From assembly GCF_016859285.1 (NCBI RefSeq), contig NC_053420.1, positions 6,927,501 to 6,991,500 on the forward strand: DNA of 64,000 nucleotides, given 5' to 3'. The translations under genes and the position numbers were made by a program. The notes below the pieces were generated by a model. It was not told where the DNA came from, searched no databases, and worked only from the letters and a program-made list of their open reading frames with translations. Origin of the DNA: Xiphias gladius (lineage: Eukaryota; Chordata; Actinopteri; Istiophoriformes; Xiphiidae). This document shows, piece by piece, positions 25,501-37,321 of the stretch (its first letter is position 1; the number at the start of each line of letters is the position of its first letter).

Positions 25501-28500
25501 GTGATCTCTAGGAATGATGGACAAAACTATTATTCAAAACTTTATTCAAACAGTAAAGAAGTAAACAGAGAGTTGGACAGGAAAGAAATTTTGGATGAAA
25601 ATGCAAGTTTAGTTTGGTTGAAACTATAAAACAGTAAGAAAAAGATGGAATTTAGGTCTGGGGTATTTCTGTTTCCCCACCTCTCACCTGCAGTTTCAAA
25701 CTGCTGAGAAGTTCACGTACCTCGTGTGATTGTGCACAGCATATGTGAAAAATAGAAAGAAAAAATAGAAAGAAGAGCTATACTCTGAATGTGGTTTCCT
25801 TGTTCACTAGAGATGAGGTGTTTGTTTCCTTATTTTACACTCAAAAAAAATTGTTCTTCCGTTTTCTGTTTTCCATTAGATAAAACAATTGAATAAACAA
25901 TATACAGTTTAAAATGAATCTGTATGTGGTCTCAAGTTTTGTGTTGTCATATGTAAAAATATGTCCTCCTGTGTAGTATAAACAGAACCATGTCCGTGTC
26001 TGTTTTGTAGATCATCGTCGTCTCTAGTTTTGGTCAGTAACAGGATTTTATAAGTCTCGAGTCTTGAAAATGTCTAAATTTTGTGTTCTTGTTGTCTCTC
26101 ACAGACATTATTACAGCCATCTGTCTCTGCCACAAGATCACTGTGATGGAGGACGGTACAGCTACCTGTCCAGCTCCCCACGGGACACTGTGGACATCAG
26201 TCACCAGGTGACACTAGGAAAAACTTTTCTGTTATGAGATATCACTCTGGCTGTCAATTGATCACAGTCCTTTATAAGACTCATATTTTCATGAAATGCA
26301 GCTCAGTAGCACTGTCACGTGGTTTGTTGGTTTGTTCTGGGGACCAACAGACCAGACACCAACATTACCCACGCTGCATTAATCAAACAGGGCTGACAAA
26401 GGAATCATGAAGGAAATTTTAAACTCTCCACCAATTACAAAGTAGAAAGTCTGGCTGCATTTTGTTTTCCAGATAAACCCAAACAGCTGTGATTGAACAC
26501 TTGCAGTGTATAAAACCTGGTAAAACTTCATCAAGGTTCTGCTGGAACAAAAAATGAAAACTGGGTGATTGTAGTATCCTTTTTACAGTGGGGAAAAAGT
26601 ATCAAAATGCCACTTCTTTAGTGGCTTTACGTATGATCAGACACAAAGCCATTCATTTTATTAAAATGTAGCTTAACACAGATTCTCTCTCTTTCTTTGT
26701 GTTGGGCCTTCTAAACCTCACAAGCAGGCACGTACAATATAAGGGAGCTTTCATACTGAAAGTTCAGTGAAAATTTGACTAAGGATTCCTCCAATTAGTA
26801 AATGAAAGTAAATGAACTCATAAACATACCGAAGCTTGGTGCTGTTTCTGATTTTGTTTCACGTCATGAATCCCTTAGGATCCCGAACTGACCGGTCGTC
26901 GACCTAAGGGACAGAACTGTCTGATGGGATGTTGCAATACCAACTTAGAAGAACCTAATGGCTGCCACAGTCAGGTATCCAAAACTGTGCCGTGTATCTT
27001 ACAGCTAGGTTTGCATATCCTCATTTGTCCATACCTGTGCCAACAAGATACAGTTTCACTACTGATATCAAGTAATACTTTTTTTCTATCCCTCTCTCAT
27101 TCTAAACAGAAATGACAGAAGCTGAGAGTGACAGTGGTTGCAATTGACTCTTAAGAAACAAATATCAGTAAAAATATAAATTGATATCAATTATCAAAAC
27201 AACTATTTATTATGTCATTTAAATGATCCTCATTCAAGGAAAGACTAGTTACCACTGCACACTTCTGTAACCCTGCAAATATTAATTTTGTAATTCAAGA
27301 GAGACAGAGGATTTGGATTTGTTTTCTACAGAAAACTAAGTCTGGTGATATGCTGTATTTTTTTTTTAAACTGTCAACAAATCCCATAGGCCAGCCCAAA
27401 GCAACTATCAATTGATCTTACTGACAAGTATTGTGGGTGTATCCAAAGTCTAATATATTTTATTCCTCTGTGCCATACAGCTTCATTGTTGTCAGAAAAC
27501 TATTAAAAACACATCAATGAATCACACTGTAGCACTGTTCCTTCATTGCCATGAACACGCCCACTGGGTGGTTTGGGGCTGAGTGCCACAGAGAGAGTAG
27601 GAAAGTCAGAAAGTATTGGAAGTTGGACTAACACATCGCTGGTTTTGGTCTTGTCATGGGATTTGGGGAAAGAAAAATACATAATATCGGCAGGCTTTTT
27701 CTTGAACTAATTAAGCCAAACTTCTCAAATACATCAGTTTAATGTTCTTCTGCAAACAGATATACAAGAGCTTTGGCTAAAGAAATTAAATCATAAAATT
27801 AACAAAATAAGTATTAAACAAGGGAATATCTCATCAAAGAAAAGTAAACAGACTAAGAATCTGACCAAGAATTCACTACCAAACTTCAGTATTTGAAAGT
27901 TTGTCATTGCTACAGACACATTCAGTCAGTGCTCAGAAGGTACTGAGGTCCCACATACAGAAAAAAATACGAAAATATGCAGTTATTTATAATGTTTTGA
28001 TGTGCAGATCTTTGTAAATGACCTCGGGACTGAGGATATCTGTTGTTGCAGACTGATGATGAGGACTTCATGCTGGAGAAGCCGCTGGGCTTCCTGCCCC
28101 TCCACCATGAGCTGGACAGTGGTCTGGGCTGGACTGACGGCTCCCTCCACCAGGGGGACCTCTCGGGGCTGGAGACCGAGGAGGGAGGCCTGGAGGACTG
28201 TCACTCACATGGGGCCCTTGCCCCAGGGGGTTGTGGGGGCTTCGGTGGTGGTGGCTCTCCTTCCTCAGAGTCCTTTATCTCCTCGGAGCTCAGCGACTCT
28301 GGCTTCTACAGTGTTAGCACCGGCGAGTTCAGGCACTTCCAGAGGCTGCTGGAGAAGCGAATGCGGCTGTACAACGCCAGGCTGCAACATCAGGGTGAAC
28401 CCTGTGAGAGGCGGGAGCGGCGTGACAGTTGCCCTAAGAGCCACCGCGAGCTGCTGGAGGCCATCCCTGAGGCGCTGACCATGCAGCCGCAGTGTCAGCG

Positions 28501-30855
28501 TCTGCAGCTCGGGATGGAGGAGGGTACTGGGTCAGTCATGGACCTCCCACCCCGCGGACTTTTCAGGTAGCACCGGATAGAATAACTTTCCCAGCAAAAT
28601 GACAAACTAGGTTTATTTAGAACATAAAGTTTTATAGCAACAGTATCTGGGGCTGGTTACAAAAAGTTCTGTCAAACTGGTGTACTGAAGTTAGGCTGGT
28701 CATAGTTTTGCTTTCAGACTTGCCTAATAAGAGTTTGTAGAAAATATCGCTCAATCAGTGGTTTAGTAGCAATGTTGAGGAGTTACAAATAAGACTACAG
28801 TAACCCTTTGGAAAATGTATAGATTATTTTCTGTATTTACTTCACTTACACTTTAATGTTCCCAAAGTAACAGCCTTGTAATTTTTTTTATGTTTTCTAA
28901 AAGGCAGGAGATAGTATTGAGCACAGTTTAGTCCCAGGTTAAACCAGTTTAGACCCTTCTAAAACCAGCCTAAACTAGCCTAATAATATTTAAATTTAAG
29001 CCATTCAAAAACCATTTTAGATCAGTATGTCCCAGATTTAAACCAGATTATCTCTGGTGTAGGTCATCCATGATTTAAACCCATTTTGAAGCAGTCAATC
29101 AGTGGTTCATAACTGTTTAAACCTAGTTTAAACAAGATTATTTATATCTCTTTAAACTAGTTTAAACCAAGGTAAAAACAGTTAACAAAAGTTTTTTGGA
29201 TTAATAGAGCCCTTCAAGTGTTTGCAGCTAAAAATTTTCTTTAACAAATTCGTCAAGAATTTCATAGCTTTGTGCAATAGATGAACTTAAATATCTGAAG
29301 TTAATTTATTGTGAAGTCTGTCTTTATGAAACCATCCCCTGACTTCTGAACATTCATGTCCTGACACATGTTTCAATGCTGTTTGTTTGTTGATGTCAAT
29401 CTTTGCATTTCCAGGGTTTCGTCAGTCCAGTTCCATAAGGCTGACCGACCCTGTCTGAACCGTCACAGCTCCAGTAGTGGGGCCCTCTTCAATCCTTCTC
29501 ATGCCCACGCTGCAGTCTCACGAATGACTGCCCCAGTCCTCTCCACCTGTAGCACGCCCTCCAGCCACAGGAGACCACTAGTACCAATGCAGCAGCCCCA
29601 CCAAGGCTCCAGCTCAGTGGGGATGCTGAGGAGAAGCCGAACGCTGCACCATCGCCCTCCTCCACAGGAGTACCGCCGCAGGGCCAGCCACCCAGCTTCC
29701 CCCTCCTACTGCGCAGCAACCCTGCACCACTGTGGAGGTGTCATGCCACGTAATGTCCTGCCGCCAGGTCTACCGGAGGAAGGTGAGCTAGTGGCCAGTG
29801 TGATGTCTTCCCACCCAGCAGCCATGGCCCTCTCACCCCAGCAACACCCCACCACTTTGGGGCATATGAGGCCTGCCAACACCCATGAGCGATGCTATGA
29901 CAACTCTAACGGCCAGATTGCTCACCATGACTGGTGGCACTCACAAGAAAGAACCTTGATGCCTGAGCCAATGCTGACAGAAAGGGACCGGGATATCGAG
30001 AGGGAACTGGAACAAAAACGGCAAATGCAAAAGGAGAAAGAGCTGGAGAGGGAGAGGGAGGCACAGATTCAGGAGGAAATGGACAGAGAGAGGCAGCAGG
30101 AGCTGGAGAGGAGCCGAGCTAGAGAGCAGCAGCACCTCCAGAATCTGGTCCACCCTCCTCAGGCTGGAGACGTAAATGACACCTGGCCGAAACCAGCCAG
30201 CCGACAGTCCCAGGGTGGCGGGGGAGGCAGAGGGCTCTACAGCACCCTGGAGGGCCATACAGGCCCTGGTGCTGCTGCTGGATGGGATGCAAAGAAAGGA
30301 CACATGAATGCAAATTCAAGCCCTAATCCCAGTTGTGGTCTGCAGCCAAAATTTAATCCAAGCTGCAAACCCAACACAACCTCACGGATCTCCAGAAACC
30401 AGCTCCTGAGAGACCGGGCATCTCAACTGGCAGATGAACGCAGCGGGATGAGCACTGATGAGGAGACCAGCACTGACATGCTGATGGGTCGGTATTGGAG
30501 TCGAACAGAAAGGAGGGAACACTTCCTGTTGGCTCGTGAGCAGAGGCAGCAGCTGATGCAGGCCAGAGGAGGGTCTATACGAGATGCTGTCAGCAGGGGA
30601 GGAGCCATCACAGCAGGAGGAGGATCCTCTTTTGGAGACGGAGGTGTGCTCGACAGCAGAGGAGTCGGAGCTTTTGCAGAAGGACGGTGCAACACAGTTC
30701 TGGAGCTGAGTCAGAAGAAGTTGAGCCGTCTGAGGAACAGGAAGCTGTTGGATGACTGGACGACAGTAGAGGAGCTGCTGACTCATGGGACCAGGTTGGA
30801 CAACCAGGAGGACATGCTGCATCCCAGCTCCCTGCTGACAGTCACCACTGTCTAA
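22353..30855 (+). CDS. pdzd4-like: PDZD4/PDZRN3-family gene without a recognisable PDZ domain, 6 exons
   Basis: Six exons join to 2421 nt with consistent phases (806 aa). The N-terminus starts MGC, as human PDZD4 does. Exon 2 (GRSLAHLSQRDALRILAASQ) parallels the PDZD4 block GKELSKLSQEQTLQALRSSK. Exon 5 carries ELDSGLGWTD, parallel to ELDSGVGRTDES. The C-terminus matches the family strongly: DERSGMSTDEETSTDMLMGR then YWS (about residue 667 on), NRKLLDDWTTVEELLTHGTR, and the final VTTV, a class I PDZ-ligand tail also ending PDZRN3 and PDZD4. An R/E-rich helix lies at about residues 515-575. What is missing is the PDZ core (GLxVCYRTDDE, GDRIIQINGV): none of the exons has it, and I could not find it in the introns. 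Family membership is solid. Whether it is a pdzd4 paralogue or a separate lineage is open. Likely a cytoplasmic or membrane-edge scaffold, by family only. Confidence 0.75.
22500..22559 (+). repeat. (GT)n microsatellite
   Basis: About 29 GT units in pdzd4-like intron 1. A shorter GTGCG array lies at 22820-22855. Confidence 0.95.
22560..24930 (+). other. pdzd4-like intron 1
   Basis: AT-rich. No further exon recognised, though a short exon between 1 and 2 cannot be excluded. Confidence 0.4.
24931..25154 (+). CDS. pdzd4-like: pdzd4-like exon 2
   Basis: CTTGCCTCAG acceptor, donor GTAAAC, phase 2 out. It encodes GRSLAHLSQRDALRILAASQ then RPITMQIKGQRG and a proline/leucine-rich end. This is the family's N-terminal block that resembles the last half of a PDZ-like fold (LQVNGKELSKLSQ... 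in PDZD4). Confidence 0.8.
25155..26104 (+). other. pdzd4-like intron 2
   Basis: No exon or repeat of note seen. Confidence 0.4.
26105..26207 (+). CDS. pdzd4-like: pdzd4-like exon 3
   Basis: CTCTCACAG acceptor, donor GTGACA. It completes an Arg codon and encodes HYYSHLSLPQDHCDGGRYSY then LSSSPRDTVDISHQ, phase 0 out. Confidence 0.65.
26208..26878 (+). other. pdzd4-like intron 3
   Basis: Non-coding. Searched for PDZ-core codons (CYRTDDE, RIIQINGV) and none found. Confidence 0.4.
26879..26974 (+). CDS. pdzd4-like: pdzd4-like exon 4, candidate cassette
   Basis: 96 bp, phase 0 at both ends, CCCTTAG acceptor and GTATCC donor. It encodes DPELTGRRPKGQNCLMGCCN then TNLEEPNGCHSQ. Because it is in phase it can be included or skipped. 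No family match recognised, so it is the least certain exon. Confidence 0.45.
26975..28051 (+). other. pdzd4-like intron 4
   Basis: AT-rich. This is where PDZ exons would fall in family order, and none were recognised. Confidence 0.4.
28052..28566 (+). CDS. pdzd4-like: pdzd4-like exon 5
   Basis: TTGTTGCAG acceptor, phase 2 out at TTTCAG|GTAGCA. It encodes TDDEDFMLEKPLGFLPLHHE and LDSGLGWTD, a Gly-rich loop, SESFISSELSDSGFYSVSTG, and FRHFQRLLEKRMRLYNARLQ. The last parallels the family segment ERFRELLELKCQ. Confidence 0.88.
28567..29414 (+). other. pdzd4-like intron 5
   Basis: The stretch 28930-29190 is enriched in degenerate copies of a TTTAAACCAG/CTAGTTTAAAC word, on both strands. Otherwise featureless. 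Confidence 0.5.
29415..30855 (+). CDS. pdzd4-like: pdzd4-like exon 6 (C-terminal half, stop)
   Basis: TTTCCAG acceptor. The exon is 1441 bp. It holds a Ser/Pro/His-rich region, the charged helix (ERELEQKRQMQKEKELERER), the family block ERSGMSTDEE...MGRYWSRTERREHF, then LELSQKKLSRLRNRKLLDDW and the terminal TVTTV before TAA at 30853-30855. Confidence 0.93.
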
Positions 30856-30939
30856 CTGCATGGACACCACATCTAACTGTAACTCTGTGTGTGAGTGTGT
30901 GTGAGGTTCAGATAAAAATACAACATTTTTGTAAATCCA

Positions 30940-31835
30940 CTTGTTCTGTCTTTTCCAGAGTGAGAAGAGAAGATGGCTATCAGTTTCATCTCCAGAACAT
31001 GTTTAGCCTCCCCAAGCACAAAGATTGGAAGCAGGGCATCTAGAGAGAGAAAAAAAAATTACCTTTCAACAACTCAAAAAGTGTCTGATTCAACCAAATG
31101 GCTGGGGGGAGGGGCTAAGCCGTTTGAAATGTAATTTACCTTGGGTTCTCTATTCTTTTAATTTCTCACAATTTAGGATTTGGCAACTACTTTGCGAGCT
31201 AACAATAAACAACATGTAAATCAGTTAGCTGTGGAGTTATTGGAAGGTAGATTTTTTTTCTTTTCAGATGGAGCTAACGTAGCAGGTCCCCCTTGCTCCC
31301 AGTCTTTGTGCTAAGACATGTTAAACATGTACTGGGCCCCGTTCTTCATAAACAGTTTAATTAATCCAGGATGCTATCCAGCTAAATAATCCTGTTGATT
31401 CTCATACAGCTAATTTGGTTATTTAATCACACTTGGACTTCAACTTTGTTAATCTCGGATTAAGTTATTTGATATAAATTATACTTTCTGCATCAGCATA
31501 GCCACAAGGGTCTTGGTAATGTAAATTTTGTCATTAAGTTAACCCAAGCTCAAATTGTACTTTATGCATTTGCAAAGCTGCATGGGTCTGAAAGGGTCTG
31601 AGTGACTTGTGGATGTAATACCGTATTTATGACCATGCAAACTGTACGTGCCTATGACACAGGATGGACTGTTTGCCATAAGACCTGCTGTCTGTGTCCT
31701 TTAGTGTTGTAGGGACTTCAGTCATCAACATACGAAACACAGGGTCCTCTTCAACTCTCTACTCAAAGCTCAAAGATAAAACTGATACTCAGCTTCTCAT
31801 AAGACTCTGTGGAAGACAGAGAACAAGAGAATTTA
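30940..31835. mobile_element. Non-autonomous element with inverted ends (diverged copy)
   Basis: The left end (TTCCAGAGTGAGAAGAGAAG, then ATGGCTATCAGTTTCATCTC) is mirrored at the right by AAACTGATACTCAGCTTCTC and ACTCTGTGGAAGACAGAGAA. It is the same terminal family as 34413-35220. No ORF. Confidence 0.45.
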
Positions 31836-34412
31836 CAGAGATGTGGACTGTTCCTTTAACGAATGTGCACGAGAGAGGGAATCTCACTGTCATCGCTGTA
31901 CATCACCTCAACCGATAGCTTTATGTGTGGGTGTCTCACCACTGTACAGCACTCCCGACAAAGTGTGTGTGTCAGTGCATGATGCTTGTAATGACAAACA
32001 ACTGAACAAGGTCAGATGAGTGTGTCTGCATCATGTGTTTCATGCAACATCCTATGCTACATTTATTTCATGGAATCTTTGACAAAATGACTAAAATTTG
32101 GGTTTGGACTCAATTCCTCAAACAAACCATGAGATTTGGGGGAGCAATACTGTTCTGCGTGATGTACCTGACTGTGCACTAACGATAGATCACATACTAC
32201 TACTTTTACATCAGGGCCACAGAACACATCAACTGTAGCAATGCAGACAATGACAGCTGAGATTTGATACCAAATCCTGAATGGTTTTTTTTTATAGAAA
32301 CTCTGTTTACAATTAAAATATCAGTCGGTGGGAGCTTTTGTAACTCAATGATAAAAAACAATCTGATTCGCTTGCTTGTGCAACACTAGTCAAACTGTGA
32401 TGATCACGAATGGGGAACAATGTGCCACAGAGGCTTGCAGAGGATTTCAATCGCAGCTTTAATCTGCCAAGTCATTTGCTGTAGTGTTTGGGGTGAAGTT
32501 TATGCTGCAGACACGTCTTATTTTTCAGACTCAACTTACATGAGTGAAAAACATGTTCTTGCCAATCTGTAAATCTGAGTTGGAGGTTTCAGGAATTTCT
32601 GTCAGATATATGTCCTACTTGGTGAAAACAACCAAGCATGATGGGAGCCGTGTTGCCATGGTAGGCGGCAGCAGGCAGACACATTTGTGAACATGCATGG
32701 CTATTCGCGATGATGACTGTACTTTTTAAATGTGCTGAAACCACACCAGGTTAAACAATACATCTAATACATATACTAAAGTAAATTTTATGGGTATGAC
32801 TACTATGAATTACACACTTCTTCGCCAGAAAAATATAAGTTAATAACAAAAATGGTCTTCAACCAATGTCATCTTCATAGTTTGATTATCCAGTCTGGGC
32901 AACTACATAATTTTTTTCAGCTACAACTTCCTCTTTTAAGCTACAGTAGGTGATCAGATAAGAGTAGATGGATAGCAGCCACTTGATTGGAGGTAGCTTG
33001 CCGAGGGCACTGTGCTGCAACTGCTGAACAACAACACTGCTGGTTGGCAGTTGCAGCTGTCTGAAAGCGGCGTAATGTGTGAATGTTTGACGGACATAAT
33101 AAAGAGAGGTTTTCCCCATTCTTACTGTTCTGTTGACATGGCGTGAATGCAGCATAAGCTCTTTGGCACTTCATGGCTCATGGCTCCCTGTTCCTTCTGG
33201 TGTCTTCACTGTTGAGAGGATGTTTACAGATCTACCTACCCAGGTAACAGCTTTTATGCATGTTTACTGAAATTGCAGCGATGTGCTGACTGTGTAGAGA
33301 TGATTTTAGAAACAAGAAGATACAGCTCAAGTCAACTTTATGTTAGGTTGTCCAGACTGCTGCAGCGTCTGTACAGTCAGGACAGATGGAGCTCAAGTCA
33401 GCGTTGTTGACATTCCACTACAAGCAGGTACAGTGTTGAGTAAATCTGAAATCTATTGATTCCAGGTCTGCAGTTCGGGAAAATGTGCAATAATACCTCA
33501 AACTAGTTTTAATATGACAATGACAGTGGTGTGCGCGCTACCTGTCAGGTTTCCATCGAGTGCAGTAACTGATTTTAAATCAAACAGATGCACAAAAGTG
33601 ACAAGTCACTACAAGTGCATCCTAGAATCTAAAATGGAAAGAGCAAAAGTTATGTAGATATTTACATTATTTCCCTACATTGTTTTCCATGAGAGGGACC
33701 TAAGAAAACAACTTTTTGCACATCATTTTTTATATATAAAGTTTTCCCTATCTTTCTGTACCAGGGACCGAGGCCAGTGGAACGACTGTAGATAGAACGA
33801 CAATGTGTGTTGATGTTTTCTTTATAAACTATCATAGTGATTTATGGAGGAAAAAAAAATCTGTTTATTGTAATTGTGTTGGACATATTTCAATATTTTT
33901 CTTGTGATGGTTACAAAACCAATGTGATCAGTTTTTATGATCTTTAAAATCTTTAAAATCTACTTAATTTACTTAGCAGCTGGTGAAACTTTGATTTACC
34001 ATTTTCAAAGAGTGGACACAAAATGTGAATATTATTGTCTCTTTAAATGGCTAAATTGAATTTTACTGTTGTTTTGTGTCATTATGACATGTACATATTG
34101 ATTTTGTCAAAAGGTGCAGATGAGGTTGGAGTTAGTAACAGGACACGCTATTGCCATCAGACACCTCCAGTGGTTTATCATGTGATTCTCTAGGTTTATA
34201 GATGTGTTATGGAGGCTGTATATACAGCACAGAGATTAACATTGTAGTATTAGTACGTTTTACACTCACAATATTGTCAAAATTCATGGAAAATGGTTCA
34301 GTTTCTTCTGAATGTTACATGTGGCATCCATGAATTATGAGTAGGATCACCGACACTCTAATTCTTAAAGGAGCACGATGACCTTGCAGATCGGTCTACT
34401 TGTTCTCTGTCT

Positions 34413-35220
34413 TCTCCAGAGTTGCATGTTTCAGATGGATATCAGTTTCATCTCTGAGTGTCCAGTAAAGAGATGGGTCTAGGACATGTTTCAGCCTTGC
34501 TTAACACAAATCCCGGAAGCCCAAGAAAAAACCCTCTGACAACTCCAAAGCTCTCTGATTTAAAAGATTAATATTATTTACTCAACAGGTGTAGAGACTG
34601 AAATGTAAAAGGGAGAAGCTGTGGTTTGATAGGATGTGTTTAGCCTAGTTGGCACAAAGACTGGAAAAAGGGGGAAACTGCTTCCGTATTTCCGTCAAAA
34701 ACTAAACAAAGCTACGTGCTAACTGCTCACAATGACAACATTAACATGGTGACTTATCAGGTGATGTTAACTACAGTCACCATCTTAGTTTTTCGTGTTA
34801 GCATGCTAACATACATGCAAATGTACTGCTGAAGCTGACGGTAATGTCATTAATTTTAGAGGTATTTTCTTGTTAAATTTTCTTACATGTTGTCATTTGT
34901 AATCCTGCCCACAAAACCAGACATATTTAAAATCACTGAACAAATCAATTTTGGGGTGTGATTCAGAAGTGAAACCAGACTGTAAGCAGTATCTCAAACA
35001 CCCTGTACTCTTCGTGGGGTTGCCAAGCCCAAGCAATGGGTTTGTTTAAATCAGACAGCTTCGGTGTTTCTGAAAGGTGGAGTATCCTCTCCTTCTTGAG
35101 CTAGGCTTGAAATTTCTCTGTGCTTCCAGTTTTGCTAAGCTAAGCACATACTGGACCCATCTCTGTACTGGACACACAGAGATGAAACTGATATCCATCT
35201 TCTCATCCGACTCTGGAGAA
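34413..35220. mobile_element. Non-autonomous element with ~75-bp inverted ends
   Basis: The left arm (34413-34493), with GATGGATATCAGTTTCATCT and AGTGTCCAGTAAAGAGATGG, is the near-exact reverse complement of the right arm (35145-35220), with CCATCTCTGTACTGGACACA and AGATGAAACTGATATCCATC. The interior includes the palindrome GTTAGCATGCTAAC near 34797. No transposase ORF. Confidence 0.6.
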
Positions 35221-35699
35221 GTGGGAGATCAATAAGATTTATAGAAATGTCAAACTGTTTTAAAATACTTTAAACGCTGAGACTCAGAGAGAAAAGGTGG
35301 TATTAAACCTCTACCGGTTTTGTTTCCACGTTTTCCCTCTCTCTCTCGGCAGTGACTCAAACAATCTGAATAATGGATGACGAAGAGCGAATTTTCTCTT
35401 CCCACCCGCCCCTCTTCACCCTCTTTGCTTACGTTACACAAGGACACAGAGAGCTGAAAATAGTGCTGCTGTCCTCATGTGAAGTGAAATTAAAAGCACA
35501 CTGGAGCGGAGACGCTTGCTGCTGGGGAACTCAACACTTGTTTCACTCCATCTGACAATCCCTCCATCCAGCCTGCAACACCACCTCCATCTGTCTGTGC
35601 AAGGGTACTTTTCACGACAGCAAGCTTTTTGGAATATGATGATGTACATGTGATTGTAATAAAGAGATTTTAATTAGCTATGACATAGTGGTTTTGTGT

Positions 35700-36469
35700 T
35701 TTCACTGAAGTGTTATCAACAAATTCTTGAAATGTGGGAAATGCTTAAGCTCAGACATGAGCAGTAAACTTTGGGTTGCTTTAGTCATCCATAACTGCTT
35801 TGAACAGGATCAATGTATTACTTTGATACTATTTTTTACGTACAACATATGAAGTCAACAGATGTTATAAGTGATGCAGATGTTATTCATTGGAAAAAAT
35901 GAACATATTTCTACCAGATATACTGTATGCAGCTTCTCTTCTACAGCTCAGAATCAAAGAAGAAAAAAAGAAAAAGGTTACTTATATTTATAATTCACCA
36001 TTTCATGCTAGAACAACAGAACCCTGTCTCTATGAGAGGAGCAAACTCCATCCGCAAATGAGGACTGTGAGATGCGGTTGAAATATCTGTAAAAGCTATT
36101 AGGTGTATCTTGTGTTAAGATTTATTAAATTTACATTGAATGGATGACACAGTAATAAAATTAATAATTTCATTGCTTACCTATATGTTCTTTGAAATCT
36201 AAAACTAGTTTAAATGGACTAAAGAAATTTGATGACCCGACATAATCTACATCAGTCTTTGATGTGGATTAATGTCTTTGAGTGGATCATTATTAACAAA
36301 TTCAATGGGCCTCTGACAATATTTAGATTTTTTTTTTTAAAAAGTTTAAAATCGGTACACTTATCAGCTCCAGGTCTTGTAGAAGGGATTAGTTTACTTC
36401 AAAAATTTTCTCTTTCCAAAAGGCCACACACTGAAGCAAATGTGTTGCTTATTGAAACACAAATGTATT
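35700..36469. other. Spacer before the her array
   Basis: AT-rich, no gene or conserved her module seen before about 36470. Confidence 0.4.
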
Positions 36470-36600
36470 GATCCTTCAGTAAAAGCAGTGAAAGGACAGA
36501 GTGTGGGAAACCAGAGAAAAATGACTCACAGGGCCCCCGTAGAACAAAAGATCAAGACCTCTCCCCTGGAGAGACAGGGGTTAAGAAGGAATGTGGTGGT
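36470..36600 (+). promoter_or_regulatory. her unit 1 upstream module I
   Basis: One TGTGGGAA site (36502-36509) in the conserved context AAAGGACAGAGTGTGGGAAA, the same as module I of every later unit. Modules II and III are absent from this unit. Function as a Notch/RBPJ site is inferred from the motif. Confidence 0.55.
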
Positions 36601-37039
36601 ATCAAAGTGAAAACCTGCTCATATCTTTCAGAATTAATATTACATAATAGTGGACACCAAGAGGTCCAGAAATATGAAATAAAACATCTTGTAGACTAAG
36701 CTATATTTTGGCTATATCTTCTTGTTTATAGCTGTGCGCAGTCTCAACAACAAAAGACATATATGTTAGTATCTAAATTTAAAAAAGAGACATGTCTGAG
36801 TGTATATTTCTGGTGAAATATGTTTTAATGCTTTTTGCCATGAGCAATATTTCATGATATACAACAATTTTGGATATTTTTCATCCCTTTAATGTTACAT
36901 CTTCCAGAATTTCAATAAGTACTGTAGCTTACACAGACATACTTTTATTTAGTTACATGTGGGTTATTCAGTAATTTCTACCTTACATGATATAGTAGTT
37001 GTGTCTTACACATTGACTGTACGTAGAGTCTAATGCAGG
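36601..37039. other. Spacer between module I and promoter of her unit 1
   Basis: AT-rich. Lacks the module II and III sequences found here in other units. Confidence 0.5.
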
Positions 37040-37321
37040 TGCGTGATGGGATGATGAGTATGTGCTCAGTCAAAGTCATTGATTCTGTCCTCCACCTGTT
37101 CCTATGAGATTTAACCATTGTCCACACAGCAATAACAGCATTCAGCATGCTACATCTTTTATTGTCTCACCAAGCTCCCTGATTGGCTGAGACTGTGAGA
37201 AACTCCAACTAGAGCAAGACCCACACATTCATATGGAGATGTGGGACTATAAATAGGAGGGATGAAGCCAGCAGAGATCAGATTCTCTCTACAGAGACCT
37301 CTACAGCACAGAGATCCAGAC
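37040..37321 (+). promoter_or_regulatory. her copy 1 promoter
   Basis: ATTGGCTG (inverted CCAAT) at 37182, RBPJ-like TGTGAGAAA at 37194-37202, ACCCACAC 16 nt later in opposite sense, and TATAAATA at 37248-37255, 74 bp before the ATG. It lacks the GGTCACCACTTTCCCAGATT segment found in the other six promoters. Confidence 0.75.

Larger units (their letters stand above)
30856..35700 (+). other. 3' flank of the pdzd4-like gene
   Basis: No gene recognised. Candidate polyadenylation signals are AATAAA near 31203 and near 35658 (GTAATAAAGAG). The first would give a 3' UTR of about 350 nt. The stretch holds two elements with inverted-repeat ends (separate entries). Confidence 0.4.
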
